From Sphingobacterium yanglingense (lineage in GTDB: Bacteria; Bacteroidota; Bacteroidia; Sphingobacteriales; Sphingobacteriaceae): 64,000 nucleotides of DNA. Made by a program: the position numbers and the translations under genes. Positions 44,196 through 52,381 of the stretch are shown piece by piece. Location: assembly GCF_004363245.1 (NCBI RefSeq), contig NZ_SNYV01000013.1, positions 272,939 to 336,938 of the forward strand, read 5' to 3'. The first letter of the stretch is position 1, and the number at the start of each line of letters is the position of its first letter. The notes under the pieces were generated by a model. The model ran no database searches. It was not told the DNA's origin and saw only the letters and a list, made by a program, of their open reading frames with translations.

Positions 44196-45422
44196 TTATC
44201 CTTCTATATCTTTATTTTGTGTGAGCACTTCTTTGAATAAAGTGTTGATTTCTTCATTGGGCGCCTGACCGTATTTGCTTTTAAAATAGTCAGCAAATAG
44301 GGAGTATATATCTTGGTCCAAGCGGACGGGATTACTGCTATCTGTAGTCTCATGGATACCTGTCAAAACAGGTATGATATGGATTATTCCATCGTGTGCC
44401 TCGTGCAGTCGTTTTAGTTCTTGAGACGATAGGTATGCGTCTGTGACCATGGTCAACTCGATGAGTGTATTCGGATTTGTAACAAGCCAGTTTACCGCTT
44501 CGTCTACAGAATTGAATTTTTTTCGATGAAGCTTTCGCCCTTTTATTAGACTGATTGGGGTCAACTGCACCCGTTGTTCGGGTTCAATGTCTATAAGCAC
44601 TACTTTTTTCGTTTGACCGGCTTCGGCAAAAGAATAGGAGAGAGGGGCGCTAGAGTATATGACAGGTGCATGGTGCCCCGGTATGCGTTGGTAACGGTGT
44701 AGGTGTCCCAGTGCGGTGTATTGGATGGTATCTGGTATACCATCAGTATAGGTGATATCGGCATTGCCTATTTTAATTGGCTTCTCACCCTCAGGTTCTT
44801 CTAATAACTCACCTCCGCGTTCCATCATATAGAGGTGCGCTGTGAGTATATTGACCCCTTTGTGGTCACAATATTGATCTGCCAATGTTTTCCAATGTGC
44901 GCTGAGCCACTGGTTGAGTTGATTAGATTTGTCTTCAATCCCTAGAAATTGCTTGAGCCGTATCTCATTGGCATAAGGCGTCGTAAGCAAACGTACGGGA
45001 TAGGGAATATGTTTGAGCTGGATCTCCAGGAATCCATGATCTGTTTTAGTGATTCGAAAATGATCTTCACTGGCAAATGGACTAATCAATGCATTCGGAT
45101 AACCGATAAAGATAATACCGCAGGCTTTGGCCAATGGGTCGGCCGAGTCTATACGGTCTGGCGAGTCGTGGTTGCCAGCGATTGCAATCACTGGGCGTTT
45201 CCCATTTGCTGTAAGTCGTTTTAGGGTGTTGTATAAAAGTTCTGTAGCTTCTACGGAAGGGTTGAATGTGTCAAAAAGATCGCCAGCGACAATCACTAGG
45301 TCTACTTCTTGTTGTTCAGTAATTTGGCATATTTCATCTAAAACCTCCTTTTGTTCTTCCAGTCTCGAAACAAAATCAAGACGTTTTCCTAAATGCCAGT
45401 CAGCGGTGTGGAGTATTCTCAT
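44196..45422 (-). CDS. sbcD: Nuclease SbcCD subunit D (Mre11-like)
   Basis: Metal-dependent 3'-5' exonuclease and hairpin endonuclease, 408 residues. Phosphoesterase motifs in order: ILHTADWHLGKRLD (3-16), VIVAGDLFDTFNPS (about 43-56), AIAGNHDSPDRI (about 80-91), NILTAHLYM (about 200-208) and TALGHLHRYQRI (about 236-247). Gene order sbcD-sbcC is the usual one. The start codon at 45422 directly abuts an 82-nt branched stem structure (45423-45504), so translation of sbcD is probably controlled by RNA structure. Confidence 0.94.
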   Translation of the reverse strand: MRILHTADWHLGKRLDFVSRLEEQKEVLDEICQITEQQEVDLVIVAGDLFDTFNPSVEATELLYNTLKRLTANGKRPVIAIAGNHDSPDRIDSADPLAKACGIIFIGYPNALISPFASEDHFRITKTDHGFLEIQLKHIPYPVRLLTTPYANEIRLKQFLGIEDKSNQLNQWLSAHWKTLADQYCDHKGVNILTAHLYMMERGGELLEEPEGEKPIKIGNADITYTDGIPDTIQYTALGHLHRYQRIPGHHAPVIYSSAPLSYSFAEAGQTKKVVLIDIEPEQRVQLTPISLIKGRKLHRKKFNSVDEAVNWLVTNPNTLIELTMVTDAYLSSQELKRLHEAHDGIIHIIPVLTGIHETTDSSNPVRLDQDIYSLFADYFKSKYGQAPNEEINTLFKEVLTQNKDIEG

Positions 45423-45504
45423 GGATATAAACCTGTATTTAATTTTTTAATGTCCTCTAGAGATAGGACCTCTTTTTATAGAGGAAAAATACAGATTTAT
45501 ATCC
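45423..45504 (-). promoter_or_regulatory. Structured leader directly upstream of sbcD
   Basis: On the minus strand, positions 45504-45487 pair with 45440-45423 in 17 of 18 positions (a GGATATAAA...CTGTATTT-type stem). The stem encloses two hairpins: CCTCT/AGAGG (45484-45480 with 45473-45469) and one built on TCCT/AGGA near 45455-45468. The result is a three-way junction whose closing stem ends at the base next to the sbcD ATG. It could be a translation-control element, an RNA-stability element or a palindromic repeat insertion. Confidence 0.6.
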
Positions 45505-45531
45505 GAAATAGTAGTTAATAAATGTAAAACT

Positions 45532-45945
45532 TTAAGGTTGTATCGATACGGTTTTAGGTTCTTTGTTCCCATTATGACATGTTTCGCACGTAATGTTTTG
45601 AATAACACCCTCGTGTTCATGCTTGAAATATTTAGTGTTTATTTTTTTTGTCATCTTCATCATTTCCCGAGCGATGTTTTTATGAGGATTTGAATCGCTG
45701 GCGAAATCTAAGCCTTTTTCTCCATTGGGTTTTGCCGCATGACAATAGTTACATTTTACCCCTAAGGCAGTGTTAAAGCCCTTCATGACTGTCTCTAAGT
45801 CTTCATGTGAGATGTTTTTAGGAAGTACTTTTAGGTTTTTTGGACCATCGGACTGAACTTTTAAGGGAGCATCTGTAAAAGCGCTGATGGTAAAGACTAC
45901 GGTCATAATACCGGATAGAATAAGGAGTTTTGAACGATTTATCAT
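45532..45945 (-). CDS. Small exported c-type cytochrome
   Basis: A 137-residue periplasmic protein with a signal peptide or anchor (about 5-24). Two haem-binding CxxCH motifs are present: CNYCH at 65-69 and CETCH at 120-124. The region GFNTALGVKCNYCHA and the DFASDSNPHKNIAREMMKMTKKIN stretch resemble the photosynthetic-reaction-centre-cytochrome-like family common in non-photosynthetic Bacteroidota. Redox partner unknown. It is upstream of sbcD on the same strand with 109 bp between them, largely filled by the branched leader. Confidence 0.88.
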   Translation of the reverse strand: MINRSKLLILSGIMTVVFTISAFTDAPLKVQSDGPKNLKVLPKNISHEDLETVMKGFNTALGVKCNYCHAAKPNGEKGLDFASDSNPHKNIAREMMKMTKKINTKYFKHEHEGVIQNITCETCHNGNKEPKTVSIQP

Positions 45946-46071
45946 GGTTATTTGTATTTTGCTATAGGCAATATAACAATTTGTTTCTAATTGTCATAAT
46001 AAAGTCATACAAAACGAACTCATATTATTACTTGTCGTCCTGTTGAGTAGCTAATATTTAAAGATTGGGAA

Positions 46072-46091
46072 ATGACGTTTTGAAACGTCAT
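46072..46091. repeat. Palindrome between cytochrome and hydrolase genes
   Basis: ATGACGTT and AACGTCAT are exact reverse complements around TTGA. It could be an operator for either divergent gene or a small hairpin. No T-tract follows closely. Confidence 0.5.
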
Positions 46092-46135
46092 GATGGTTTT
46101 ATAGCTTTGCGCTCTTAATAAGCGACAACGTAATT

Positions 46136-46242
46136 TATGAAATATCCATGCAGCAGAAACTACATAGATACGAATGACTGCGAAGCTGCATGCCTTCGAT
46201 TTGAAATAAGAAATAGGCATAATATACTTTGGATATTCCATA
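46136..46242 (+). other. Possible structured leader upstream of the hydrolase gene
   Basis: AATATCCA (46141-46148) pairs with TGGATATT (46230-46237), extended by TATG/CATA across a mismatch. Inside, ATGCAGC (46148-46154) pairs with GCTGCAT (46185-46191) and TGCC/GGCA makes a second, weaker arm. The fold is done by eye and is less compelling than the sbcD leader. Confidence 0.35.
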
Positions 46243-46270
46243 TGACCGTTAAAAGACAAATTATTTACAT

Positions 46271-46984
46271 ATGAAAAAGAGCCTTTTTATAGTGTTATTA
46301 TTTATCTGTCCGATGATCCAGGCTTTCTCGAAGGATATAACACCGATAAAGAATAAAACAGCCTACGATTTTTTGTTACGGTTACCGGAAAACTATGAAG
46401 AGACAGGCGCAAAGCAACCAATTTTGGTCTTCTTACATGGAAAGAGTTTGTCGGGTACTGATTTGGCCAGAGTAAAGCGCTATGGTGTTTTGTATGCTAT
46501 GGAAAGGGGACACGATATTCCGGGAATTATTGTCGCACCGCAGACATCCAACGGTTGGAATCCTGATCAGGTAATGGAGGTGATCGACTACGTTCTTTCT
46601 AATTATAATGCAGACAGTTCGAGGGTGTATGTATGTGGAATGAGTATGGGAGGTTATGGGACGATGGATCTCGCTGGGAAATATCCAGATAGAATTGCGG
46701 CTGCCGTGGCTATTTGTGGTGGTGGTACGCTTGGATATGCTTGCAATCTGACACAAGTCCCCTTATGGATTCAGCATGGGAACCGTGATAGGGCAGTACC
46801 GCTATCAGAATCAAAAAAAATGTTTAATGCGATCAAAAAATGTGACAGTGATGCAGATGTTACGTTAACAGTTATTGCAGGGGGGACCCATGGTAGTGTG
46901 GAGCGATTGTTTCATCAGGATGGAATCTATGACTGGTTGTTTTCCTATAAGAAGTCGATCGGAGATGAAAAGGCTATAAAATAG
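46271..46984 (+). CDS. Secreted alpha/beta hydrolase (esterase / feruloyl esterase-like)
   Basis: A 237-residue exported serine hydrolase. The signal peptide is about residues 1-19. The oxyanion region is ILVFLHGKSLSG. The catalytic triad is probably Ser125 (CGMSMGGYGT), Asp173 (HGNRDRAVP) and His207 (GGTHGSV). The overall layout resembles phospholipase/carboxylesterase or PHB-depolymerase-type esterases. Substrate unknown. Its last codons and stop lie inside a 50-bp perfect palindrome shared with the convergent TPR gene. Confidence 0.88.
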   Translation: MKKSLFIVLLFICPMIQAFSKDITPIKNKTAYDFLLRLPENYEETGAKQPILVFLHGKSLSGTDLARVKRYGVLYAMERGHDIPGIIVAPQTSNGWNPDQVMEVIDYVLSNYNADSSRVYVCGMSMGGYGTMDLAGKYPDRIAAAVAICGGGTLGYACNLTQVPLWIQHGNRDRAVPLSESKKMFNAIKKCDSDADVTLTVIAGGTHGSVERLFHQDGIYDWLFSYKKSIGDEKAIK

Positions 46985-47022
46985 AAGAAGGAGGTATATA
47001 CCTCCTTCTTCTATTTTATAGC
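46973..47022. terminator. 50-bp perfect palindrome, bidirectional terminator
   Basis: 25-bp arms with no mismatch: position 46973 pairs with 47022 and so on to the centre GGTATATACC. The GC-rich core (AAGGAGG/CCTCCTT) is flanked by AT-rich stretches. It contains the hydrolase stop codon (46982-46984) and ends 15 bp before the stop of the convergent TPR gene. Confidence 0.85.
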
Positions 47023-47037
47023 GCTAGATCTGAGGAT

Positions 47038-48204
47038 CTACAGTGCATCAATTTTTGCTTGAATAGCTTTTCCTTTATCTTCTTGTTGAAGGAAGTCATA
47101 AAGACCTTTTAATCCTTTTAAAGCACTTTCATTTTTAGGGTCGTTTTCAACAACTTTTAAAAAGTGAGCTTCTGCAGGTTTGATTTGCTCTTTCAGTTCA
47201 TTGATTTTTGCAGTGAACTGATTGTTAGATAGACTCTTGTCTTCATTTACTTTTTGGAGCTTTTCGCGAATACCATTCATCAATACAACACCCGCATTTA
47301 GATTTGCATCATTATAGTTAGGGTCGATCTGTACTGCTTTTGTGTAAGCTGCATATGCTTTATCCGTATCATTATTAGCACTATGTGCAATTCCTAAATA
47401 GTAGTACAGATTTTTGTTGTTTCCATCCTTGGAAATCTGGTTTTCAATCTCGCTGATAATTTTAGCCTCGTTACCAACAATAAGGTTCAACTCTATATTC
47501 TGTACAACAGCATCGTTCTCATTCGGATACGCTTTTGCTGCCAATGCAGCATACTCTAAAGCACTTGTAGTGTCTTTGAGTGATAAGTAGAGTTTCGGTA
47601 AGTCTACCATTACAGCTTTGTGCTGTGAGTAGTCTTTTTTATCAATAAGTTGCTTATACTTATCAATACCGTTTTTGTAGTCGTTGTTCTGTATAGCTGC
47701 TAATCCTGCATAGTAGGTTAGGGTAGTGTCGCCAGGCATATAGTTCAGAGCTTTGCTAAACGAGTCGTAAGCAGCTTGATACTCTTTTTTGTCCCAAAAA
47801 CCAACACCATGATTGAAATTAAAAGAGTATAGGTTCTGTTCTGCCACTCCAAGGTTTGAAGCATTTTTATTGTCTTTGTCCAACTCTTTCGCTTTGGCTA
47901 TCGCCTCAGCCGCTTTTGTCGCGTTTTCTTCGCTTTTTTCGTCTACTGCCAAACTTGCATAAACCAATGAATAGTATGTCCACGTCTCGGCTAAATCTTT
48001 GGTCTTTTCATGCACAGAAGCAGCATCAATGGCTTCCTTTGCTGTTTTTAGGAATGATGTTCCTAATTGGGCAGAGCCAGTGCTTCTCAACTCTTCATAT
48101 TTTTGAATGTTGGAGGCGGCTTTCTTCAGGTTGCTCGATTGCGCAAATACGGTAGTACCTGCTGTGACCATCGCTGATAAAATTATTGCTTTTTTTAAAT
48201 CCAT
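47038..48204 (-). CDS. Exported TPR protein, second gene downstream of gyrA
   Basis: A 388-residue protein with a signal peptide (MDLKKAIILSAMVTAGTTVFAQ). At least five tetratricopeptide-like repeats follow, for example AYDSFSKALNYMPGDTTLTYYAGLAAIQN, KNLYYYLGIAHSANNDTDKAYAAY and FLKVVENDPKNESALKGLKGLYDFL. It is a paralogue of the preceding gene: both share layout, length and the ALKGL ending. TPR proteins are scaffolds and the partner is not known. It lies 24 nt after the first TPR gene. Confidence 0.88.
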   Translation of the reverse strand: MDLKKAIILSAMVTAGTTVFAQSSNLKKAASNIQKYEELRSTGSAQLGTSFLKTAKEAIDAASVHEKTKDLAETWTYYSLVYASLAVDEKSEENATKAAEAIAKAKELDKDNKNASNLGVAEQNLYSFNFNHGVGFWDKKEYQAAYDSFSKALNYMPGDTTLTYYAGLAAIQNNDYKNGIDKYKQLIDKKDYSQHKAVMVDLPKLYLSLKDTTSALEYAALAAKAYPNENDAVVQNIELNLIVGNEAKIISEIENQISKDGNNKNLYYYLGIAHSANNDTDKAYAAYTKAVQIDPNYNDANLNAGVVLMNGIREKLQKVNEDKSLSNNQFTAKINELKEQIKPAEAHFLKVVENDPKNESALKGLKGLYDFLQQEDKGKAIQAKIDAL

Positions 48205-48228
48205 ATCTAATTCTAAATTATACTATTT

Positions 48229-49326
48229 TTAATTGTTGGAAAGCTGATTCAGTAATACATTGACCCGATCCAATTGGTCGTCATCGTCAGCCGCTTCATA
48301 GTACATTGCTAATCCCTTTAGCGCATTGATTGCGTAGGGCTGTATACCATTGGCTTTTAAGAGATAATCCTGCGCACTATATTGTGCTTCAAGATTGTCC
48401 TTGTCTTTCAAAAATTGATTCAAGAAAATAAGTCCCATCGCAAGGTTAGCGTCGTAGTTATTTTCATCGAGTTCTATGATTTTGGTGTAGTACTTCTTCG
48501 CCAAATTGATGTTTCCTCCATTTTCATTCGAAAATCCCGCCAGGTAAAGCAATTCTACATTTTCGGGTTCGTATTTAATGGCCTCATCAATAATTGGTAT
48601 GATAGCTGCATAGCGCTGATAATCCGCGTAATTCTGAATCAACAAAAAGAGAATCTTTTTGTTGTCCATAAATTTATTTCTTGCAGCCTGCAGCGTATTG
48701 AGATAAAGCTGTGGTTCTTTCTTTGTATTGTATAATGTCGCGAGAGCCAGATATTTTTGAGCATCAGCATCGGTGGTTTTGATGATCTGACTGTAGTAAT
48801 TTATAGCATCATCTGTTTTCCCTGCCTGTGCAGCCAATAGTGCTAGGTTATTTAAAACATCCTCGGATTTAGTACCAAGCTGTTCTACCCTTAAAAAACT
48901 GTTATAGGCTTTTTCATAATCCTTCGCTTCTATTGCTTTATTTGCTTTGTAAATATAAGCTGCCGTAAGATTTTGATTTACATAATTAATTTCACTTTCA
49001 AAGCCGCCTTTATCCTTATGCTTTAATTTTTCTATTGCAGAAAGTGCGATGTCGATTGGATCTCGATCTGTCTTTATTTTTCGGGTAGAATCTGCGTAGG
49101 CAAGTGAACTATAGACTAGCGCACGAAGGATGTTGTTCTTTGAAGATAAAGAGTCTTTCTTAGAAGCAAAAGTGGCATCACTGAATTTTTTTGCACTTTC
49201 CAGTTGCTTGATGTCACCCGTCTGTGTATAACGAGCAAAACTGTTGGAGCCCTCTTTATGATTGGATTGGGCTACAACAGTTGCGCTTAAACTTACTAAT
49301 AATAGGGAAGCTATTATTGTTTTCAT
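48229..49326 (-). CDS. Exported TPR protein, first gene downstream of gyrA
   Basis: A 365-residue protein with a signal peptide (MKTIIASLLLVSLSATVVAQ) followed by tandem TPR-like repeats (for example DVLNNLALLAAQAGKTDDAINYYSQII and VELLYLAGFSNENGGNINLAKKYYTKIIELD). It starts 7 nt after the gyrA stop, so it is certainly co-transcribed. A gyrA-TPR arrangement recurs in Bacteroidota as I recall it, but the reason is not known. Paralogue of the next gene. Confidence 0.88.
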   Translation of the reverse strand: MKTIIASLLLVSLSATVVAQSNHKEGSNSFARYTQTGDIKQLESAKKFSDATFASKKDSLSSKNNILRALVYSSLAYADSTRKIKTDRDPIDIALSAIEKLKHKDKGGFESEINYVNQNLTAAYIYKANKAIEAKDYEKAYNSFLRVEQLGTKSEDVLNNLALLAAQAGKTDDAINYYSQIIKTTDADAQKYLALATLYNTKKEPQLYLNTLQAARNKFMDNKKILFLLIQNYADYQRYAAIIPIIDEAIKYEPENVELLYLAGFSNENGGNINLAKKYYTKIIELDENNYDANLAMGLIFLNQFLKDKDNLEAQYSAQDYLLKANGIQPYAINALKGLAMYYEAADDDDQLDRVNVLLNQLSNN

Positions 49327-49333
49327 GTTTTAA

Positions 49334-51895
49334 TTATTCTGTTTCGTCAGTCGCTGAATCTTCAACATCTTTAGTTTCAGAAGTGGCATCAGAATCTACG
49401 TCAGATTCTTCACCCTCTTCTTCCTCTTCTCTTGCGACTTTTGTAATCGATGCTATTTCGTCTGTCTCTTTCAGTGTTATTAGGCGAACTCCTTGTGTAG
49501 CACGTCCCATGACACGAAGTGAGTCTACTCCGATACGGATTACAATACCTGACTTGTTAATGATCATTAAGTCATCATTGTCCGTAACACCTTTGATCGC
49601 GACAAGTTCTCCTGTTTTTTCGGTAACGTTGATTGTTTTGACCCCTTTACCACCACGGTTGGTAATACGGTAGTCTTCAATATCTGTACGCTTACCATAG
49701 CCTTTTTCAGATACAACAAGTACACTAAGTTCTGAATTATCCACACTAATCATGCCAACAACCTCGTCTGTAGTGGTGTCTAGTGTAATTCCACGTACAC
49801 CAGTAGCAGTACGGCCCATTGGGCGGACGGTGGATTCGTTGAAACGAATAGCACGGCCTGAGCGTAAAGCCATTACAATCTCGCTAGATCCACTTGTCAA
49901 ACACGCTTCAATCAGTTGGTCTCCTTCATTAATATTAATAGCGTTGATTCCATTTGCACGTGGACGTGAGTAAGCCTCTAAAGATGTTTTCTTAATGGTA
50001 CCTTGTTTAGTACACATGATAATGAAGTTGTTCTCTAGGTACTCCTGGTCTTTCAGGTTTTTAACTAATATGTATGCTTTTATTTTCTCATCTTTCGGAA
50101 TATTGATGATATTCTGTAAAGCTCTACCTCGTGATGTTCTACTACCTTCTGGAATCTCAAACGCTCTTAGCCAGAAACAGCGACCTGTTTCGGTAAATAG
50201 AAGCATATAGTTGTGGGCGGTAGCAGTGATGATGTGCTCTGTAAAATCTTCATCACGGGTATTGGAACCTATCGCTCCTTTACCACCACGTCCTTGACGT
50301 TTGTATTCAGTTAAAGGGGTACGTTTGACATAGCTGTTGTGTGATATCGTGATTACGATTTCTTCATCATCAACAAAGTCTTCCATTGTCATGTCTTCTG
50401 CTGAATGGACAATGATAGATCTGCGCTCGTCTCCGTATTTTTCTTGGATTTCTAAGAGTTCGTCTTTGATAATTTTCATACGAAGACCCTCATCAGCAAG
50501 TACTTCTTTCAAGTATTCGATTGTCTTCATCAATTCTGCGTACTCTTCTTTTATTTTATCACGTTCTAGTCCGGTAAGACGACGTAACGTCATGTCTAGA
50601 ATTGCGCGAGCCTGTAGGTCGGATAGTCCGAACTTTTCCATCAATCCTACTCTAGCGTCCTCTGGAGTATCTGAACTACGGATTAATTTGATGACCTCAT
50701 CCAAGTGGTCTAACGCAATCAGATATCCCTCTAATATATGGGCACGTTTTTCAGCTTCGGCTAGTTCGAATTTAGTACGGCGTACAACAACATCATGACG
50801 GTGTTCTACAAACTCGTGAATCATGTCTTTTAGATTCATCAACATCGGACGGCCTTTTACAAGGGCGATGTTATTGACTGAAAAAGATGATTGCAAAGAA
50901 GTATGTTTGTACAGGTTGTTCAATACTACATTGGCGTTGGCATCACGTTTTATTTCATAGATAATACGTACATCACGCGTTGACTCGTCTCTAATCTCCG
51001 AAATACCTTCGATTTTTTTATCATTGATAAGATCAACCGTACGCTTGATCATGTCTGCCTTGTTGACCAAATAAGGGATTTCGGTGACGATAATGATTTC
51101 GCGACCTGATTTTGTCGTTTCAATCTCGGCCTTAGCACGCATAACTACACGGCCTCTACCTGTTTCAAATGCCTCACGCACACCGTTGAAACCATAAATG
51201 ATACCACCTGTAGGGAAATCAGGCCCCTTGATATATTGCATTAATTCCGGAATCTCGATATCTCTGTTGTCAATATAGGCAGCGATACCTCCGATTACTT
51301 CCGTTAAGTTATGAGGAGCCATATTGGTCGCCATACCTACTGCGATACCAGAAGCACCATTTACAAGTAAGTTAGGCACTCGGGTAGGAAGAACAGAAGG
51401 TTCTTCTAAAGAGTCATCAAAATTGAGTTGAAAATCAACGGTGTCTTTTTTGATGTCAGAAAGCATTTCTTCTGCGATTTTGCGCAACCGAGCCTCGGTA
51501 TAACGCATTGCAGCAGGGGGGTCTCCATCCAACGAACCGTAGTTTCCTTGACCATCTACTAATGGGTAACGCATGGACCAACTTTGAGCCATCCGTACCA
51601 TTGCTTCGTAAACAGAAGAGTCACCATGTGGGTGATATTTACCTAAGACATCCCCAACAATACGAGCTGATTTTTTATAAGGTTTGCCCGAGTTTACTCC
51701 GAGCTCTTCCATGCCATATAATACACGTCTATGCACGGGCTTAAAGCCATCTCTTGCATCTGGGAGCGCTCTTGACACGATTACCGACATCGAGTAGTCG
51801 ATGTAAGCGGACTTCATCTGGTCTTCGATGTTGATTTTGACTACCCTGTCATGAGCAGGAACTAGATTATTTTCATTTTCTGTTTCTTCAGCCAT
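49334..51895 (-). CDS. gyrA: DNA gyrase subunit A
   Basis: An 853-residue type IIA topoisomerase subunit. The catalytic tyrosine is Tyr132 ([10 protein letters not shown]). The quinolone-determining region reads [19 protein letters not shown], with Ser93 and Glu97 at the positions of E. coli Ser83 and Asp87. The C-terminal domain carries a GyrA-box-like QGRGGKG (context [13 protein letters not shown]), which separates gyrase from topoisomerase IV ParC. It ends in a very acidic tail (about 825-853). Followed by two TPR genes and diverging from serC across 486 bp. Confidence 0.97.
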   Translation of the reverse strand: MAEETENENNLVPAHDRVVKINIEDQMKSAYIDYSMSVIVSRALPDARDGFKPVHRRVLYGMEELGVNSGKPYKKSARIVGDVLGKYHPHGDSSVYEAMVRMAQSWSMRYPLVDGQGNYGSLDGDPPAAMRYTEARLRKIAEEMLSDIKKDTVDFQLNFDDSLEEPSVLPTRVPNLLVNGASGIAVGMATNMAPHNLTEVIGGIAAYIDNRDIEIPELMQYIKGPDFPTGGIIYGFNGVREAFETGRGRVVMRAKAEIETTKSGREIIIVTEIPYLVNKADMIKRTVDLINDKKIEGISEIRDESTRDVRIIYEIKRDANANVVLNNLYKHTSLQSSFSVNNIALVKGRPMLMNLKDMIHEFVEHRHDVVVRRTKFELAEAEKRAHILEGYLIALDHLDEVIKLIRSSDTPEDARVGLMEKFGLSDLQARAILDMTLRRLTGLERDKIKEEYAELMKTIEYLKEVLADEGLRMKIIKDELLEIQEKYGDERRSIIVHSAEDMTMEDFVDDEEIVITISHNSYVKRTPLTEYKRQGRGGKGAIGSNTRDEDFTEHIITATAHNYMLLFTETGRCFWLRAFEIPEGSRTSRGRALQNIINIPKDEKIKAYILVKNLKDQEYLENNFIIMCTKQGTIKKTSLEAYSRPRANGINAININEGDQLIEACLTSGSSEIVMALRSGRAIRFNESTVRPMGRTATGVRGITLDTTTDEVVGMISVDNSELSVLVVSEKGYGKRTDIEDYRITNRGGKGVKTINVTEKTGELVAIKGVTDNDDLMIINKSGIVIRIGVDSLRVMGRATQGVRLITLKETDEIASITKVAREEEEEGEESDVDSDATSETKDVEDSATDETE

Positions 51896-52002
51896 ATTTA
51901 CCTGGTTTCTGTAAAACTAATAAAGTGCCATTTAATAAGGCACTACGCATGCGAAGATACGATTTTTTTTTCTGAAATTGTCTGTTTTTAATGGACATCA
52001 AG

Positions 52003-52050
52003 AACTTTCATGTCTGTTGGTGATCCAAAGGAATCATGAAAGTTTTTTCT
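52003..52050 (+). terminator. Terminator-like hairpin in the gyrA-serC gap
   Basis: AACTTTCATG (52003-52012) pairs with CATGAAAGTT (52035-52044), followed by four more Ts; TTGG/CCAA pairs inside the loop. No plus-strand gene lies upstream, so it would terminate an unannotated transcript or act within a leader. A competing GACAT/ATGTC hairpin is also possible. Confidence 0.45.
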
Positions 52051-52101
52051 GAAATTCTAGGGCCGGAGAGGGGGTTGGGTTTTTAAAGCGAATAGAATAA
52101 C

Positions 52102-52128
52102 GAATCTCAGTTGCCACTGATTTGATTC
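52102..52128 (+). other. Bulged hairpin in the gyrA-serC gap
   Basis: GAATC-TCAGT (52102-52111) pairs with ACTGA and GATTC (52116-52120 and 52124-52128) around a TGCC loop with a 3-nt bulge. A T-rich stretch follows. Function unknown. Confidence 0.4.
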
Positions 52129-52339
52129 TCTAATTTTTATTATTGACATAAGAATGCAAACCTACTAGCGAGGGCCTAATGGAGCGATAGTGACTTTGTT
52201 TTCTGAAGTAAAGATGTGTAATGCTTTTTTTTGTTATTATCGACTGTTTTTTGTGTGGATATTTTATTAAATCGGCTAAATGATTGATTATTTGGTAATA
52301 ATTAATTGTTTGTGTTATTATTAATATAAAAAAACTTGT

Positions 52340-52347
52340 TACATTTG
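52340..52347 (+). promoter_or_regulatory. -7 promoter element of serC
   Basis: TACATTTG matches TAnnTTTG, 34 bp before the serC ATG. The nearest TTTG upstream (52309-52312) is 27 bp away, too far for a normal -33 element. Confidence 0.45.
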
Positions 52348-52381
52348 TTCATAATTTCACTTATTACACACAAACAACGAG

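Larger units (their letters stand above)
45946..46270. other. Divergent intergenic region, 325 bp, with hairpins
   Basis: No convincing gene. A short minus-strand open frame at 46020-46259 has no family-like sequence. The region holds a palindrome ATGACGTT-TTGA-AACGTCAT (46072-46091) and a branched structure at 46136-46242, listed separately. Confidence 0.6.
51896..52381. other. Long divergent region between gyrA and serC, 486 bp
   Basis: No protein-coding signal. It holds a hairpin with a T-tract (52003-52050), a second bulged hairpin (52102-52128) and a -7 promoter element next to serC (52340-52347). The distance is large for two housekeeping promoters, so a small RNA or long leader is possible. 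Confidence 0.6.

Noticed and set aside
46020..46259. 79-codon minus-strand frame in the cytochrome-hydrolase gap
   Set aside because: No recognisable sequence pattern, overlaps palindromic DNA, and starts close to the divergent promoter region.
49334..51895. Fluoroquinolone-resistance change in gyrA
   Set aside because: Ser is retained at the key position; Glu at the second position is a normal variant in Bacteroidota as far as I know.
52309..52347. Full -33/-7 promoter for serC using TTTG at 52309
   Set aside because: The spacing of 27 bp is too long; only the -7 element is kept.
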